Notes under the pieces: generated by a model
What the model was told of the DNA's origin: nothing
The model's input: only the letters and a program-made list of their open reading frames with translations
The model's database searches: none
Shown: piece by piece, positions 43,899 through 52,267 of the stretch
Layout of the letters: each line of letters opens with the position of its first letter
Position numbering within the stretch: position 1 is the stretch's first letter
Assembly (NCBI RefSeq): GCF_001270745.1
Contig: NZ_KQ434755.1
Span: forward strand, 1 to 64,000
Origin: Jiangella muralis
GTDB taxonomy: Bacteria > Actinomycetota > Actinomycetes > Jiangellales > Jiangellaceae
Direction: 5' to 3'
Length of the DNA: 64,000 nucleotides
Program-made: the position numbers and the translations under genes

Positions 43899-45655
43899 CG
43901 CGCCCGATGCCACCCGCCGAAGCACACGACGCCGCGCCGGCCACCGTGGCCGCGGCGATCGCCGAGTACCTGAGCGGTCAGGGGATCGAACGGGTGTTCA
44001 GCCTGCCCGGATCGCACATGAAGCCGATCTGGGCGGAGCTGGCCGCGCGGGGCGTCCGGGTCGTGACGGCGCGGCACGAGGTGGCCGCCGTGCACATGGC
44101 CCAGGCGGAGGCCGATCTGCGTCACGGGCTCGCCGTCGCGATCGTCACGACCGGGCCCGGGCTGACCAACGCGGTCACCGGGATCGGATGCGCCTTCCTC
44201 GCCGGTTCACCGGTGCTCGTCATCTCGACCCGCCCGCCGGACGAGCAGGCGGGCATGGGTGCCCTGGAGGAGATCGACCAAGCGGCGATCGTCCGGCCGG
44301 TCTGCCGGGCAGTGGAGGTGGTCCGATCGCGCCGGCACGTCGTCGACCGGCTCGACCGCGCCGTGAGCGCGGCACTCGGCGACGACGGCCCCGGCGGCCC
44401 GGTGTACGTCGAGTTCGGCACCGAGCTGCTGCGCCAGGATGCCGCGCCGCTCTACACGGCCTATCCGCGCCGCACGAGGGTGCGCCGGCCACCGGAGGCC
44501 GCCGCCGTCGACCGGGCCGTCGACGCGATCGCGGCCAGCACCCGGCCGCTGGTGCTCGCCGGTCGCGAGGCGCTCACCGTGCCCGGCCCGCTGGCCGAGT
44601 TCGTGCGCACGACCGGCGCCCTGTACCTCGACACCCGGGCGAGCCGGGGCGCCCTGTCCGAGAGCATCCCCTCGTTCGTGCCGGCGGCGCGGGCCCGGGC
44701 GATGGCCGAGGCCGACCTGGTGATCACCGTCGGCCGGCGGCTGGACTTCGAGACGGCGTACGGGTCGCCCGCGGTGTTCACCGCGGCCGAGCGGTTCCTG
44801 CGGATCGGCCGGAACTCCGAGGAGGTCCAGGCCAACCGCCGCGGCGACGTGGAGCTGCGCGCCGATCCGCACTCAGCGCTGGAGGCCCTGGTGACGGCCG
44901 GCGCGCGACCGGCCGCTCCGGATCTCGGGTGGCGAGACGACGTCATGAGCAGCAACGCCGGCAAGCGGCGCCGGCTCGGCGAGACGATGCGGGCCCAACC
45001 CGCCGCCGCGGACGGCGGGCTCCACCCGCTGCAGGTCATCCGCGCGCTCAACGAGCACATCGACGACACCGCGATCGTGATCGTCGACGGCGGGGACATC
45101 CTGTCGTGGTCGCGATCGAGCCTGAACACGCCCACCTATCTGGACCTGGGGGCGTTCGGATGCCTCGGGGTGGGCGTCCCGTTCGCTGTCTCGGCGTCGC
45201 TCAACCATCCAGACCGCACGGTGGTCGTGCTCGCCGGGGACGGCGCCCTGGGCTTCAACGTCATGGAGCTGGAGACCGCGGTCCGCGAAGGCGCACGCTT
45301 CGTCGTCGTCGTGGCCGACAACAACGCGTGGAACATCGAGCGCGCCGACCAGGTCCGCAACTACGAGGGGCGGATCATGGGCACCGAGCTCGGGCCCTGC
45401 GCCTGGGACCGGCTCGCGGACAGCCTCGGCGTCGCCGGCTACCGCGCCGGCAGTGTGGACGACCTGGACACGGTCCTCAGCGAGGCCTTCGCGCACGCAC
45501 CCGCGCTGGTCGCCGTCCGGACCTCCCGCGAACCGATCTCGCCGGACACCAGGAGCGGCCTCGCCCTGGTGCCGGAGTACCACGCGCTCGCCGCATGGGA
45601 CGCGGCCGAGCGGGCGTGGCTGTCGGGTCCGCGTCATGGGGACGTCGAGTCGTGA
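43895..45655 (+). CDS. ThDP-dependent lyase/decarboxylase (candidate 2-hydroxyacyl-CoA lyase)
   Basis: A 586-residue thiamine-diphosphate enzyme of the acetolactate synthase/oxalyl-CoA decarboxylase superfamily. The catalytic Glu62 lies in TARHEVAAVHMAQ; the Mg/ThDP motif begins Gly448-Asp449-Gly450 and ends near Asn476-Asn477 (VVADNNAWN). A C-terminal extension includes SPDTRSGLALVPEYHAL. Actinobacteria cleave 2-hydroxyisobutyryl-CoA to acetone and formyl-CoA with a ThDP lyase (known from Actinomycetospora). Location between a 2-hydroxyisobutyryl-type mutase and a CoA ligase makes that role likely, but motifs alone cannot exclude acetolactate-synthase-like or other chemistry. GTG 43895 overlaps the previous stop; ATG 43907 is an alternative. 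Confidence 0.75.
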   Translation: MTRPMPPAEAHDAAPATVAAAIAEYLSGQGIERVFSLPGSHMKPIWAELAARGVRVVTARHEVAAVHMAQAEADLRHGLAVAIVTTGPGLTNAVTGIGCAFLAGSPVLVISTRPPDEQAGMGALEEIDQAAIVRPVCRAVEVVRSRRHVVDRLDRAVSAALGDDGPGGPVYVEFGTELLRQDAAPLYTAYPRRTRVRRPPEAAAVDRAVDAIAASTRPLVLAGREALTVPGPLAEFVRTTGALYLDTRASRGALSESIPSFVPAARARAMAEADLVITVGRRLDFETAYGSPAVFTAAERFLRIGRNSEEVQANRRGDVELRADPHSALEALVTAGARPAAPDLGWRDDVMSSNAGKRRRLGETMRAQPAAADGGLHPLQVIRALNEHIDDTAIVIVDGGDILSWSRSSLNTPTYLDLGAFGCLGVGVPFAVSASLNHPDRTVVVLAGDGALGFNVMELETAVREGARFVVVVADNNAWNIERADQVRNYEGRIMGTELGPCAWDRLADSLGVAGYRAGSVDDLDTVLSEAFAHAPALVAVRTSREPISPDTRSGLALVPEYHALAAWDAAERAWLSGPRHGDVES

Positions 45656-45675
45656 ACCGGTGAGGTGGTCAGCGC

Positions 45676-47148
45676 ATGGTCAGCACCCTGATATCCCACA
45701 TCGGCGCCGTCGCGAGGGCCCACCCGAACGATCCGGCGCTGATCTACGACGGCGAGACCTGGACGTACGCGCAGTTCTGGTCCCGCACCGAGGAGATGGC
45801 CCGCGGACTGCTCAGCCTCGGGCTGAGACCGGGGGAGCCGGTCGGGATCATCGGGCAGAACGAGCCGGCCTACATCGCCGCCTACCTGGGCGTCATGCGG
45901 GCCGGGCAGGTCGCGGTCCCCATCAACACGATGCTCGACCTCGCGTCGATCCGCGACCAGCTCGACCTCGTCGGCGTGCGGACGATCCTGGCCGGACGGA
46001 TTCCCGCCGAGCTCCGGGAGGGGCTCGAGGACTCCCACCGGCTCCTGGAGCTGTCCGCGCCACCACGCGGGCCGGCCGGCCCGGCGCTGCCGCGGATCGC
46101 GCCGGACGCCACCTGCAAGATCATGCTCACCAGCGGCTCGACCGGACGGCCGAAAGGGGTCGAGCACACGCACGGATCGATCTTCCACACGGCGCTGCAG
46201 ATGGCCGCTGCCCTGCCATTCGACCGCGGCGACCGCGGCCTCGTGTTCCTGCCCCTCTACACCTGCATCCCCGAGCACGTCCTGCCCACCCTGTGCGCCG
46301 GCGGCTCGCTTGAGGTCCTGCCAGGCTTCGACGTCGAGCGGGTCGCCGACGCCTGCACCCGGGCGACGACGTTCGACGCCGTGCCGACGATCCTCAGCCG
46401 GCTGATCGAACACGCACCGCTGGAGAAGCTCGCGGGGCTCCGGTGGATCCTGTTCGCCTCCGAGCCGATGCCGGTCCACCTGCTCCGGACGTGGTGGGAG
46501 CTGCTGCCAGGGGTGGAGACGCACCAGTTCTACGGACTGACCGAGCTGGTGCCCGTCACCATCGCGACGCACGCCATGCTGCGGGCCGAGCCGACGACCG
46601 TCGGGCGCGCCTTCCCGACGACCGAAGTGGCGCTCGACCCGCTGGAGGGCCACGGCGGCGGCGGGGAGATCCTGGCGGCCGCCCCCAGCCGCATGCGCGG
46701 GTACTTCGGCGACGCCGCGGCGACGAACGGCGCGCTGACGGCGACGGGCGCGCTTCGCACGGGGGATATCGGCCGGGTGGACGACCGTGGGCTGGTCTTC
46801 CTGACCGGACGGCTCAAGGACATCATCATCTCGGGCGGCCTCAACGTCGCTCCGGCCGAGATCGAGGCCGCGGCGTTCGGCCACGGAGGCGTCCAGGAGG
46901 CCATCGTCGTGGGGATCCCGAGCGATCGGTGGGGCGAGACCCCGGTGGTCGTCGCCGTGCCGAAGGCGGGCAGCGGCCTCACCGCTGAGGCCCTGCTCCG
47001 GCACTGCCGTGAGGCGCTGCCGAGCTTCAAGCGTCCGTCGGCGGCCGCGCTGGTGCCGAGCCTGCCGGTCACCGGGATCGGCAAGGGCGACAAAGCGGCG
47101 GTGAAGCGGCTGATCGCGGACGGGAGGATCGACCTCGTGGGCGCGTGA
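45676..47148 (+). CDS. AMP-forming acyl-CoA ligase 2
   Basis: A 490-residue ANL ligase, paralogous to ligase 1: shared blocks include VERVADACTRATTFDAVPTI and LSRLIEHAP.EKLA, with IMLTSGSTGRPKGV and catalytic Lys in VTGIGKGDKAAVKR. Differences around the acid-binding pocket (HQFYGLTELVPVTIATH against HQLYGMTEVLPLSAAPH) suggest a different acid. It is the last gene of the operon, next to the ThDP enzyme, so it may prepare the 2-hydroxyacyl-CoA for it. ATG 45676 has GGTGAGGTGG upstream. Confidence 0.88.
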   Translation: MVSTLISHIGAVARAHPNDPALIYDGETWTYAQFWSRTEEMARGLLSLGLRPGEPVGIIGQNEPAYIAAYLGVMRAGQVAVPINTMLDLASIRDQLDLVGVRTILAGRIPAELREGLEDSHRLLELSAPPRGPAGPALPRIAPDATCKIMLTSGSTGRPKGVEHTHGSIFHTALQMAAALPFDRGDRGLVFLPLYTCIPEHVLPTLCAGGSLEVLPGFDVERVADACTRATTFDAVPTILSRLIEHAPLEKLAGLRWILFASEPMPVHLLRTWWELLPGVETHQFYGLTELVPVTIATHAMLRAEPTTVGRAFPTTEVALDPLEGHGGGGEILAAAPSRMRGYFGDAAATNGALTATGALRTGDIGRVDDRGLVFLTGRLKDIIISGGLNVAPAEIEAAAFGHGGVQEAIVVGIPSDRWGETPVVVAVPKAGSGLTAEALLRHCREALPSFKRPSAAALVPSLPVTGIGKGDKAAVKRLIADGRIDLVGA

Positions 47149-47153
47149 CGACG

Positions 47154-48143
47154 TCAGCCCGCGCGGACGGGCGTCGCCGGCGCGGGCGACGCCTGGCCGA
47201 GCGACGGCGCCGTGCCACGCTTGAGGTCCTGCATGTCGCGGACGACGTCGCTGACCATGCGGATGGACGCGGCGTCGAGCACGTTGCCGAACTCCATGAC
47301 CTTGACCCGGCCCTCGAGCTGCTCGCGCAGCTCGCCCATGCCGTCCGGGATCACGACGAGGTCGACGCCCTCGAGGTCCTTGTCCTCGATGGCGTCGAGC
47401 ACCTCGATGTTCTTGATGCCGGAGTCGCGCAGGGAGTCGCGGACGGTGACGGCCTGCTCGTCGGTGCGGTACCAGATGCCGACCGTGCCGTTCTTCGCCA
47501 CGGACGCGATCTGCACCAGCGTCTGGACGTGCGGCGCGACGACGATGGCGACGATCTCGGTGTTGGGGCGGCGCATGAGCCCGCGCACCTCGGCGAGGTG
47601 GAAGAACGTCGTGAGGACGAGGTCGGCGCGCTCCTCCTCGGGCTCGAAGGTGCCGAGCACCAGCGGCTTCACCTTGACGCCGATGTTGGCCTCGAGCTCG
47701 CTTGCGAAGTACTTGGCGCGGTCGACGTTGCACTCGACGAACGAGACCTTCAGGAGGTCGTCCTCGGCGCGCAGCGCCAGGCTCATGACGAGCGACTGGA
47801 TCTCGGCCGCTGACAGCCCGAGCTCGATGCATTCCCGGGTGGCCGACTCGAGCAGCTGTCTGGCCTGGTCGCGCGCCAGCGACCCCTCGCGCTCGGGACC
47901 GGGTCCCACGACGATGGTCCCGCTGCGTCCGCGCCCCTCGACCACGCCGGTCTCGCCGAGCTCGGCATAGGCCCGGGCGACGGTGTTGCGGTTGATGTGG
48001 AGGTTGTTGGCGAGGAGGCGGGCACTGGGAAGGGCTTGGCCGGGCGCGAGGTCGCCGGTCTCGATCATGAACGACAACTGCGTGACGATCTGCCGGTAGA
48101 TGGGCACATCGGAGTGCAGGCTCACCTGAATCTTGTCGACCAC
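47154..48143 (-). CDS. GntR-family regulator with a periplasmic-binding-like sensor domain
   Basis: A 329-residue regulator. Residues 1-75 form a GntR winged helix (DVPIYRQIVTQLSFMIETGD; LPSARLLANNLHINRNTVAR; GVVEGRGRSG) of the YtrA-like type. The C-terminal 240 residues have alternating strands and helices (DLVLTTFFHLAEVRGLM, AIVVAPHVQTLVQIASVAKN, VDLVVIPDG), like a type 1 periplasmic-binding fold that could sense a small ligand. GTG 48143 is preferred (GAGGGAGAG just upstream); an upstream ATG at 48194 is possible. It lies tail to tail with the mutase operon and diverges from the peptide transporter. It is the obvious candidate controller of the island. Confidence 0.85.
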   Translation of the reverse strand: MVDKIQVSLHSDVPIYRQIVTQLSFMIETGDLAPGQALPSARLLANNLHINRNTVARAYAELGETGVVEGRGRSGTIVVGPGPEREGSLARDQARQLLESATRECIELGLSAAEIQSLVMSLALRAEDDLLKVSFVECNVDRAKYFASELEANIGVKVKPLVLGTFEPEEERADLVLTTFFHLAEVRGLMRRPNTEIVAIVVAPHVQTLVQIASVAKNGTVGIWYRTDEQAVTVRDSLRDSGIKNIEVLDAIEDKDLEGVDLVVIPDGMGELREQLEGRVKVMEFGNVLDAASIRMVSDVVRDMQDLKRGTAPSLGQASPAPATPVRAG

Positions 48144-48261
48144 TGCTCGCTCTCCCTCTGCGGAAGACGTATCCGCCCAGCACAAGTACACCACTGTCCG
48201 CTGTGTGGAGTCGACCTAGCCGGATGAGCTGAAGCAGCTGAGCGGGTTCCGTCACCCCTTT

Positions 48262-48280
48262 TGGCATAGATCATAGGGCG
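48262..48280. promoter_or_regulatory. Putative autoregulatory GntR operator
   Basis: TGGCATA-GATCA-TAGGGCG, an imperfect inverted repeat, matches the dgdA-upstream site in its TGGC.TA / TAGG.C arms. It is about 120 bp upstream of the GntR start, in the divergent region shared with the peptide transporter. Confidence 0.4.
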
Positions 48281-48777
48281 AATCGGCCGCGCCGGCGCGT
48301 TCGCGATGGGTGAGAGATGGCTGTCGTCTCGGCACCACCAGGCGCTCGTCCATCTCCAGCGCCGGATGCACGTCGCCGCGCCGGTGGACCGTACCTGGTG
48401 CGCGTGCCGCCGGTCCGCCTCGCCCGGGTCCTGTGCCATTTCACCCTAAGGCCATAGATCCGTATCGGCCCGAGAGATCAACCCTCTGTGTCGCGCGGGT
48501 TGCGGGCGTGGTGGCCGGACGGCGCTGGCCACCTGCAGGTGGCGCGGGCGGTATCGGTCCGAAGTCGGGCGTGTTGCCCGGATATCGACTACCTCCCTCA
48601 GGCTTGGGTTGGACCACTTAACTAGGTCTTGACAGGCATAAGCAATCAGACAATGCTGTGCTCCACGTTACGACATGGGCCAGCTAGACACAGGCCGGAG
48701 CGACGAGAAACCAGGCTCTTCGCGGAGTCCCGTGAAGGGACGCGGATTCTCTGCCACGACAACCGAATGGTGTTGAG
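48281..48777. other. Long intergenic region upstream of the peptide transporter
   Basis: No protein gene is seen. It holds an AGGCC-centred palindrome (CTAAGGCCATAG, 48446-48457), a further candidate operator at 48613-48632 and a promoter (separate entry). The roughly 120-base leader between promoter and ATG 48778 contains no convincing riboswitch or leader peptide. Confidence 0.45.
48613..48657 (+). promoter_or_regulatory. Promoter and overlapping operator of the peptide transporter operon
   Basis: A perfect -35 TTGACA at 48629-48634 is followed after 17 bp by AATGCT (48652-48657), a weak -10. Overlapping the -35 on its upstream side is TGGACCACTTAACTAGGTCT, which matches the dgdA-upstream site at 14 of 20 positions, with the centre AACTAGG identical. 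A repressor bound there would block RNA polymerase. Confidence 0.5.
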
Positions 48778-50433
48778 ATGTCCGAGACGAACCGTGTTCC
48801 GAACCGCGGACGACGACGAGCGCAGATCATGTCGTGCGTCCTCGGCGTCGCGCTGCTCGCGGCGTGTGCCGGCGGCGGTGGCGACGACCAGGATCCGGCC
48901 AGCGACGGGGCCGGGCCGGCCTCGACGGCCAGGACGGTGGATCCGGGCGCACCGGTCTCGGACCAGCCGATCCCGCACCTGAACGTGGGTCTGGCCGGCA
49001 AGGTGACGCTCGTCGACCCGGCGGAGAACATGGAGTCGGGTCTCTTCGTCAACCAGCTCGGCCTGGAGCCGCTGCTGCGGATCGACCCGGAGGGTCGGCT
49101 GCAGCCGTGGCTGGCCACTGGGTGGGAGCAGGTCAGCGACACCGTCTACGAGTACACGTTGCGCGAGGGTGTGACGTTCTGGGACGGCACCGAGCTGACC
49201 GCCGAGGACGTCAAGTACTCCTGGGACCACCTGCGGGCGCCGGAGAGCCGGCGGGCCAACTACTTCGCCACGGTGGACACCATCGAGGTCGTGGATCCGT
49301 ACACGGTGCGGGTCACGCTGACGCAGCCGGACGCGTCATGGCAGTACACGCCGGCCATGTGGTACTCGGTGATCTTCCAGAAGAAGTTCGCCGAGCAGGC
49401 CGGCGACGCCTTCGGCCAGCCGGGCACCCTGCTGGTGGCGACCGGCCCGTGGAAGTTCGACAGCGTCAACCCGGCGACCGGCATGGAGCTGTCGGCGCAC
49501 GAGGGCTACTGGGGCGGCAAGCCCCCGGTCGACCGGATCTCGATCAAGGCCTTCGCCGACGACAACAGCATGGCGCTGGCGCTGCGGGCCGGTGAGATCG
49601 ACATCACCCCGACGGTGGCCGGCCCCACCGGCTTCGACGCCGCCGCCGGCGGCAACACGGTCACGACGGTGGAGACCTGTGCCAACACGCTGCTCAGCAT
49701 TCCCACGCAGAGCGAGCCGTGGAACGACGTGCACGTGCGCCGGGCGGTCGCGTACGCGATCAACCAGGACGACATCATCGCGGCGGCCCAGGGCGCCGCG
49801 GCCGGACCGGCCGAGCACCTGATCTCGCGGCGGCTGCTGCAGCCACTCGGCTCCGACGAGGAGATCGACGCGGCGCTGGACGGGGTGCAGACCTATCCGT
49901 TCGACCTGGAGGCCGCCGAGGCCGAGCTGGCGCAGTCGTCGGTCCCGGACGGGTTCGGCTACGACCTCACGGTCACGGCGGCCTCGGCCGCGATGGCCGA
50001 GGTGATCGCCGCCCAGCTGGGCGAGATCGGCATCGACATCACCGTCGCGGTACTCCCGGACACCGCGTACTACGCCGCCCTCGGCGAGGACGAGAAGCCG
50101 TTCACGTTCTTCCAGACCGGTCCCTGCTCGCCGGACCCGAGTTGGGCCTCCCTGTTCATGGACACCGACGAGGCCGGGCAACCGGTCGGACTGAACTTCG
50201 CCGAGTACGCGCCGCCGGAGGTGACACAGCTGCTCGCCGACGGGTTGCTCGAGCAGGACCCGAAGGAACGGCTGGGGATCTACGCGGAGGTTCTCACCCA
50301 CCTGGGCGAGGACGTTCCCTACGTGCCGCTCTACGCCGAGGGCAACACGTACGGCTCGACCGACTACGACCTGGTCGAGTTCAGCAGCTTCTGGTCGAAC
50401 CTGCCGTGGGTGCTGAACCTCGTCCCCGAGTAG
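48778..50433 (+). CDS. Peptide ABC transporter substrate-binding lipoprotein 1
   Basis: A 551-residue family 5 (Dpp/Opp-type) binding protein. The lipobox is GVALLAAC (Cys near 30). Core motifs are EYTLREGVTFWDGTELTAED, VKYSWDHL, GTGPWKF-type region VATGPWKFDSVNPA, and HVRRAVAYAINQDDII. It is the first of three tandem paralogs serving one permease/ATPase set. Captures peptides outside the membrane. Its N-terminal linker is rich in Gly and Asp. Confidence 0.9.
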   Translation: MSETNRVPNRGRRRAQIMSCVLGVALLAACAGGGGDDQDPASDGAGPASTARTVDPGAPVSDQPIPHLNVGLAGKVTLVDPAENMESGLFVNQLGLEPLLRIDPEGRLQPWLATGWEQVSDTVYEYTLREGVTFWDGTELTAEDVKYSWDHLRAPESRRANYFATVDTIEVVDPYTVRVTLTQPDASWQYTPAMWYSVIFQKKFAEQAGDAFGQPGTLLVATGPWKFDSVNPATGMELSAHEGYWGGKPPVDRISIKAFADDNSMALALRAGEIDITPTVAGPTGFDAAAGGNTVTTVETCANTLLSIPTQSEPWNDVHVRRAVAYAINQDDIIAAAQGAAAGPAEHLISRRLLQPLGSDEEIDAALDGVQTYPFDLEAAEAELAQSSVPDGFGYDLTVTAASAAMAEVIAAQLGEIGIDITVAVLPDTAYYAALGEDEKPFTFFQTGPCSPDPSWASLFMDTDEAGQPVGLNFAEYAPPEVTQLLADGLLEQDPKERLGIYAEVLTHLGEDVPYVPLYAEGNTYGSTDYDLVEFSSFWSNLPWVLNLVPE

Positions 50434-50484
50434 TGGGTCCGTTGCCGGTCGAACGCCTGTGGTCGCGAGACGAGGAGTGAGCGC

Positions 50485-52152
50485 ATGTCCGAAACGACGA
50501 GAACCAGGGGATGGCGCGGACGCCGGGCGCGGATCGTGTCCTGTCTGCTCACCACGGCGCTGCTCGCGGCATGTGCCGGGAACGGCCCCGCGGGTGAGGA
50601 CGGCGACGGTGCGGCCGGGAACGGTGAGCGGCCGGCGGACACCGCGCGGACGGTGGATCCGGGCGCACCGGTCTCGGACGAGCACATCGCGCAGCTCGAC
50701 GTCGGCATCCCCGGCAAGGTGACGCTCGTCGACCCGGCCGACAACATGGAAGCGGGTCTCAACGTCAACCAGCTCGGCCTGGAGCCGCTGCTGCGGATCG
50801 ACCCGGACGGCGAGCTCCAGCCGTGGCTCGCGACCGAGTGGGAGCAGGTCAGCGACACCGTCTACGAGTACACGCTGCGCGAGGGCGTCACGTTCTGGGA
50901 CGGCACCGAGCTGACCGCGGAGGACGTCAAGTACTCCTGGGACCACCTGCGGGCGCCGGAGAGCCGGCGAGCGACGTACTTCGCGGCGGTCGACACCGTC
51001 GAGGCCGTCGACGCCGGCACGGTGCGGGTCACGCTGACGCAGCCGGACGCGTCGTGGCAGTACACGCCGGCCATGTGGTACTCGGTGATCTTCCAGAAGA
51101 AGTTCGCCGAAGAGACCGGCGACGCCTTCGGCCAGCCGGGCACCCTGCTGGTGGCGACCGGCCCGTGGAAGTTCGACAGCGTCAACCCGGCCAGCGGGAT
51201 GGAGCTGTCGGCCTACGAGGGCTACTGGGGCGGCAAGCCGCCGATCGACCGGATCTCGGTGAAGTCGTTCGCCGACGACAACAGCATGGCGCTGGCGCTG
51301 CGGGCCGGTGAGATCGACATCGCGCCGGTCGTCAGCGGGCCGACCGGCTTCGACGCCGCCGCCGGCGGCAACACCGTCACGACGGTGGAGACCTGCGGCA
51401 CCGCCAGGATGAGCCTGCCGATGCGGCGCGCCCCGTGGGACGACGTGCACGTGCGCCGCGCGGTCGCACACGCGATCAACCGGGACGACATCGTCGCCGC
51501 CGCCCAGGGGGCCGCGGCCGGACCCGCGGTGTACGCGATCTCCCCGCGGCTGCTCCAGACGCTCGGCACCGAGGAGGAGGTCCAGACCGCGCTGGAGGAG
51601 ATCGAGACGTACCCGTACGACCTGGAGGCCGCCGAGGCCGAGCTGGCCCAGTCGTCGGTCCCGGACGGGTTCGACTTCGACCTCACCGTTCCGCCCTCGT
51701 CTGCCGCCATCGCCGAGGTGATCGCCGCTCAGCTGGGCGAGATCGGCATCGACATCGCCGTCGAGGTCCTCCCGGACACGGCCTGGTACGCCGCCCTCCG
51801 CGAGGACGTCCGGCCGCTGACGTTCTCCGCGACCGGCGCCTGCACGCCGGACCCGGACTGGGACTCGATCTTCTTCGACACCGACGAGTCCGGTGAGCCG
51901 ATCGGGCTGAACATGGCCCAGTACTCCTCGCCGGAGGTCAGCGCCCTGTGGGCCGAGGGCCTGCTGGAGCAGGACCCGGCGCAGCGGTTGCGGATCTACA
52001 CGGACCTGCAGAAGCAGGTCGCCGAGGACGTTCCCTACATCTCCCTGTTCGCCGAGGGGACGACGTATGCCTCCACCACGTACGACATCGCCGAATACAA
52101 CAGCTACTTCTGGATGAACCTGCCCTGGGCGCTGAACCTGGTGCCGAAATGA
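50485..52152 (+). CDS. Peptide ABC transporter substrate-binding lipoprotein 2
   Basis: A 555-residue paralog of the preceding protein, with long identical blocks (VSDTVYEYTLREGVTFWDGT; DASWQYTPAMWYSVIFQKKF) and lipobox TTALLAAC. Differences concentrate in binding-cleft segments such as TARMSLPMRRAPWDDVHVRR. It has the same ribosome-site context GACGAGGAGTGAGCGC as the third copy, showing that promoter-proximal DNA was duplicated with the gene. Confidence 0.9.
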   Translation: MSETTRTRGWRGRRARIVSCLLTTALLAACAGNGPAGEDGDGAAGNGERPADTARTVDPGAPVSDEHIAQLDVGIPGKVTLVDPADNMEAGLNVNQLGLEPLLRIDPDGELQPWLATEWEQVSDTVYEYTLREGVTFWDGTELTAEDVKYSWDHLRAPESRRATYFAAVDTVEAVDAGTVRVTLTQPDASWQYTPAMWYSVIFQKKFAEETGDAFGQPGTLLVATGPWKFDSVNPASGMELSAYEGYWGGKPPIDRISVKSFADDNSMALALRAGEIDIAPVVSGPTGFDAAAGGNTVTTVETCGTARMSLPMRRAPWDDVHVRRAVAHAINRDDIVAAAQGAAAGPAVYAISPRLLQTLGTEEEVQTALEEIETYPYDLEAAEAELAQSSVPDGFDFDLTVPPSSAAIAEVIAAQLGEIGIDIAVEVLPDTAWYAALREDVRPLTFSATGACTPDPDWDSIFFDTDESGEPIGLNMAQYSSPEVSALWAEGLLEQDPAQRLRIYTDLQKQVAEDVPYISLFAEGTTYASTTYDIAEYNSYFWMNLPWALNLVPK

Positions 52153-52267
52153 CGGCGCCGTCCGGAGCTCCGGACGCGCGGTCCGTCCCCGAAGCAGACG
52201 AAGGCTCTGCTGGATCCGAACCCGTTGCTGTTCACGCGTGGCGTGGTCACAGACGAGGAGTGAGCGT

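Noticed and set aside
43895-45655. Acetolactate synthase (ilvB)
   Set aside because: No regulatory subunit or ilvC/leu genes are near, and the gene lies inside a CoA-ligase/B12-mutase operon. General ThDP motifs alone do not support a biosynthetic role.
38320-47148. Nonribosomal peptide or polyketide synthesis operon because of two adenylating enzymes
   Set aside because: Both are stand-alone ligases of about 490 residues without carrier, condensation or ketosynthase domains; the neighbours are catabolic.
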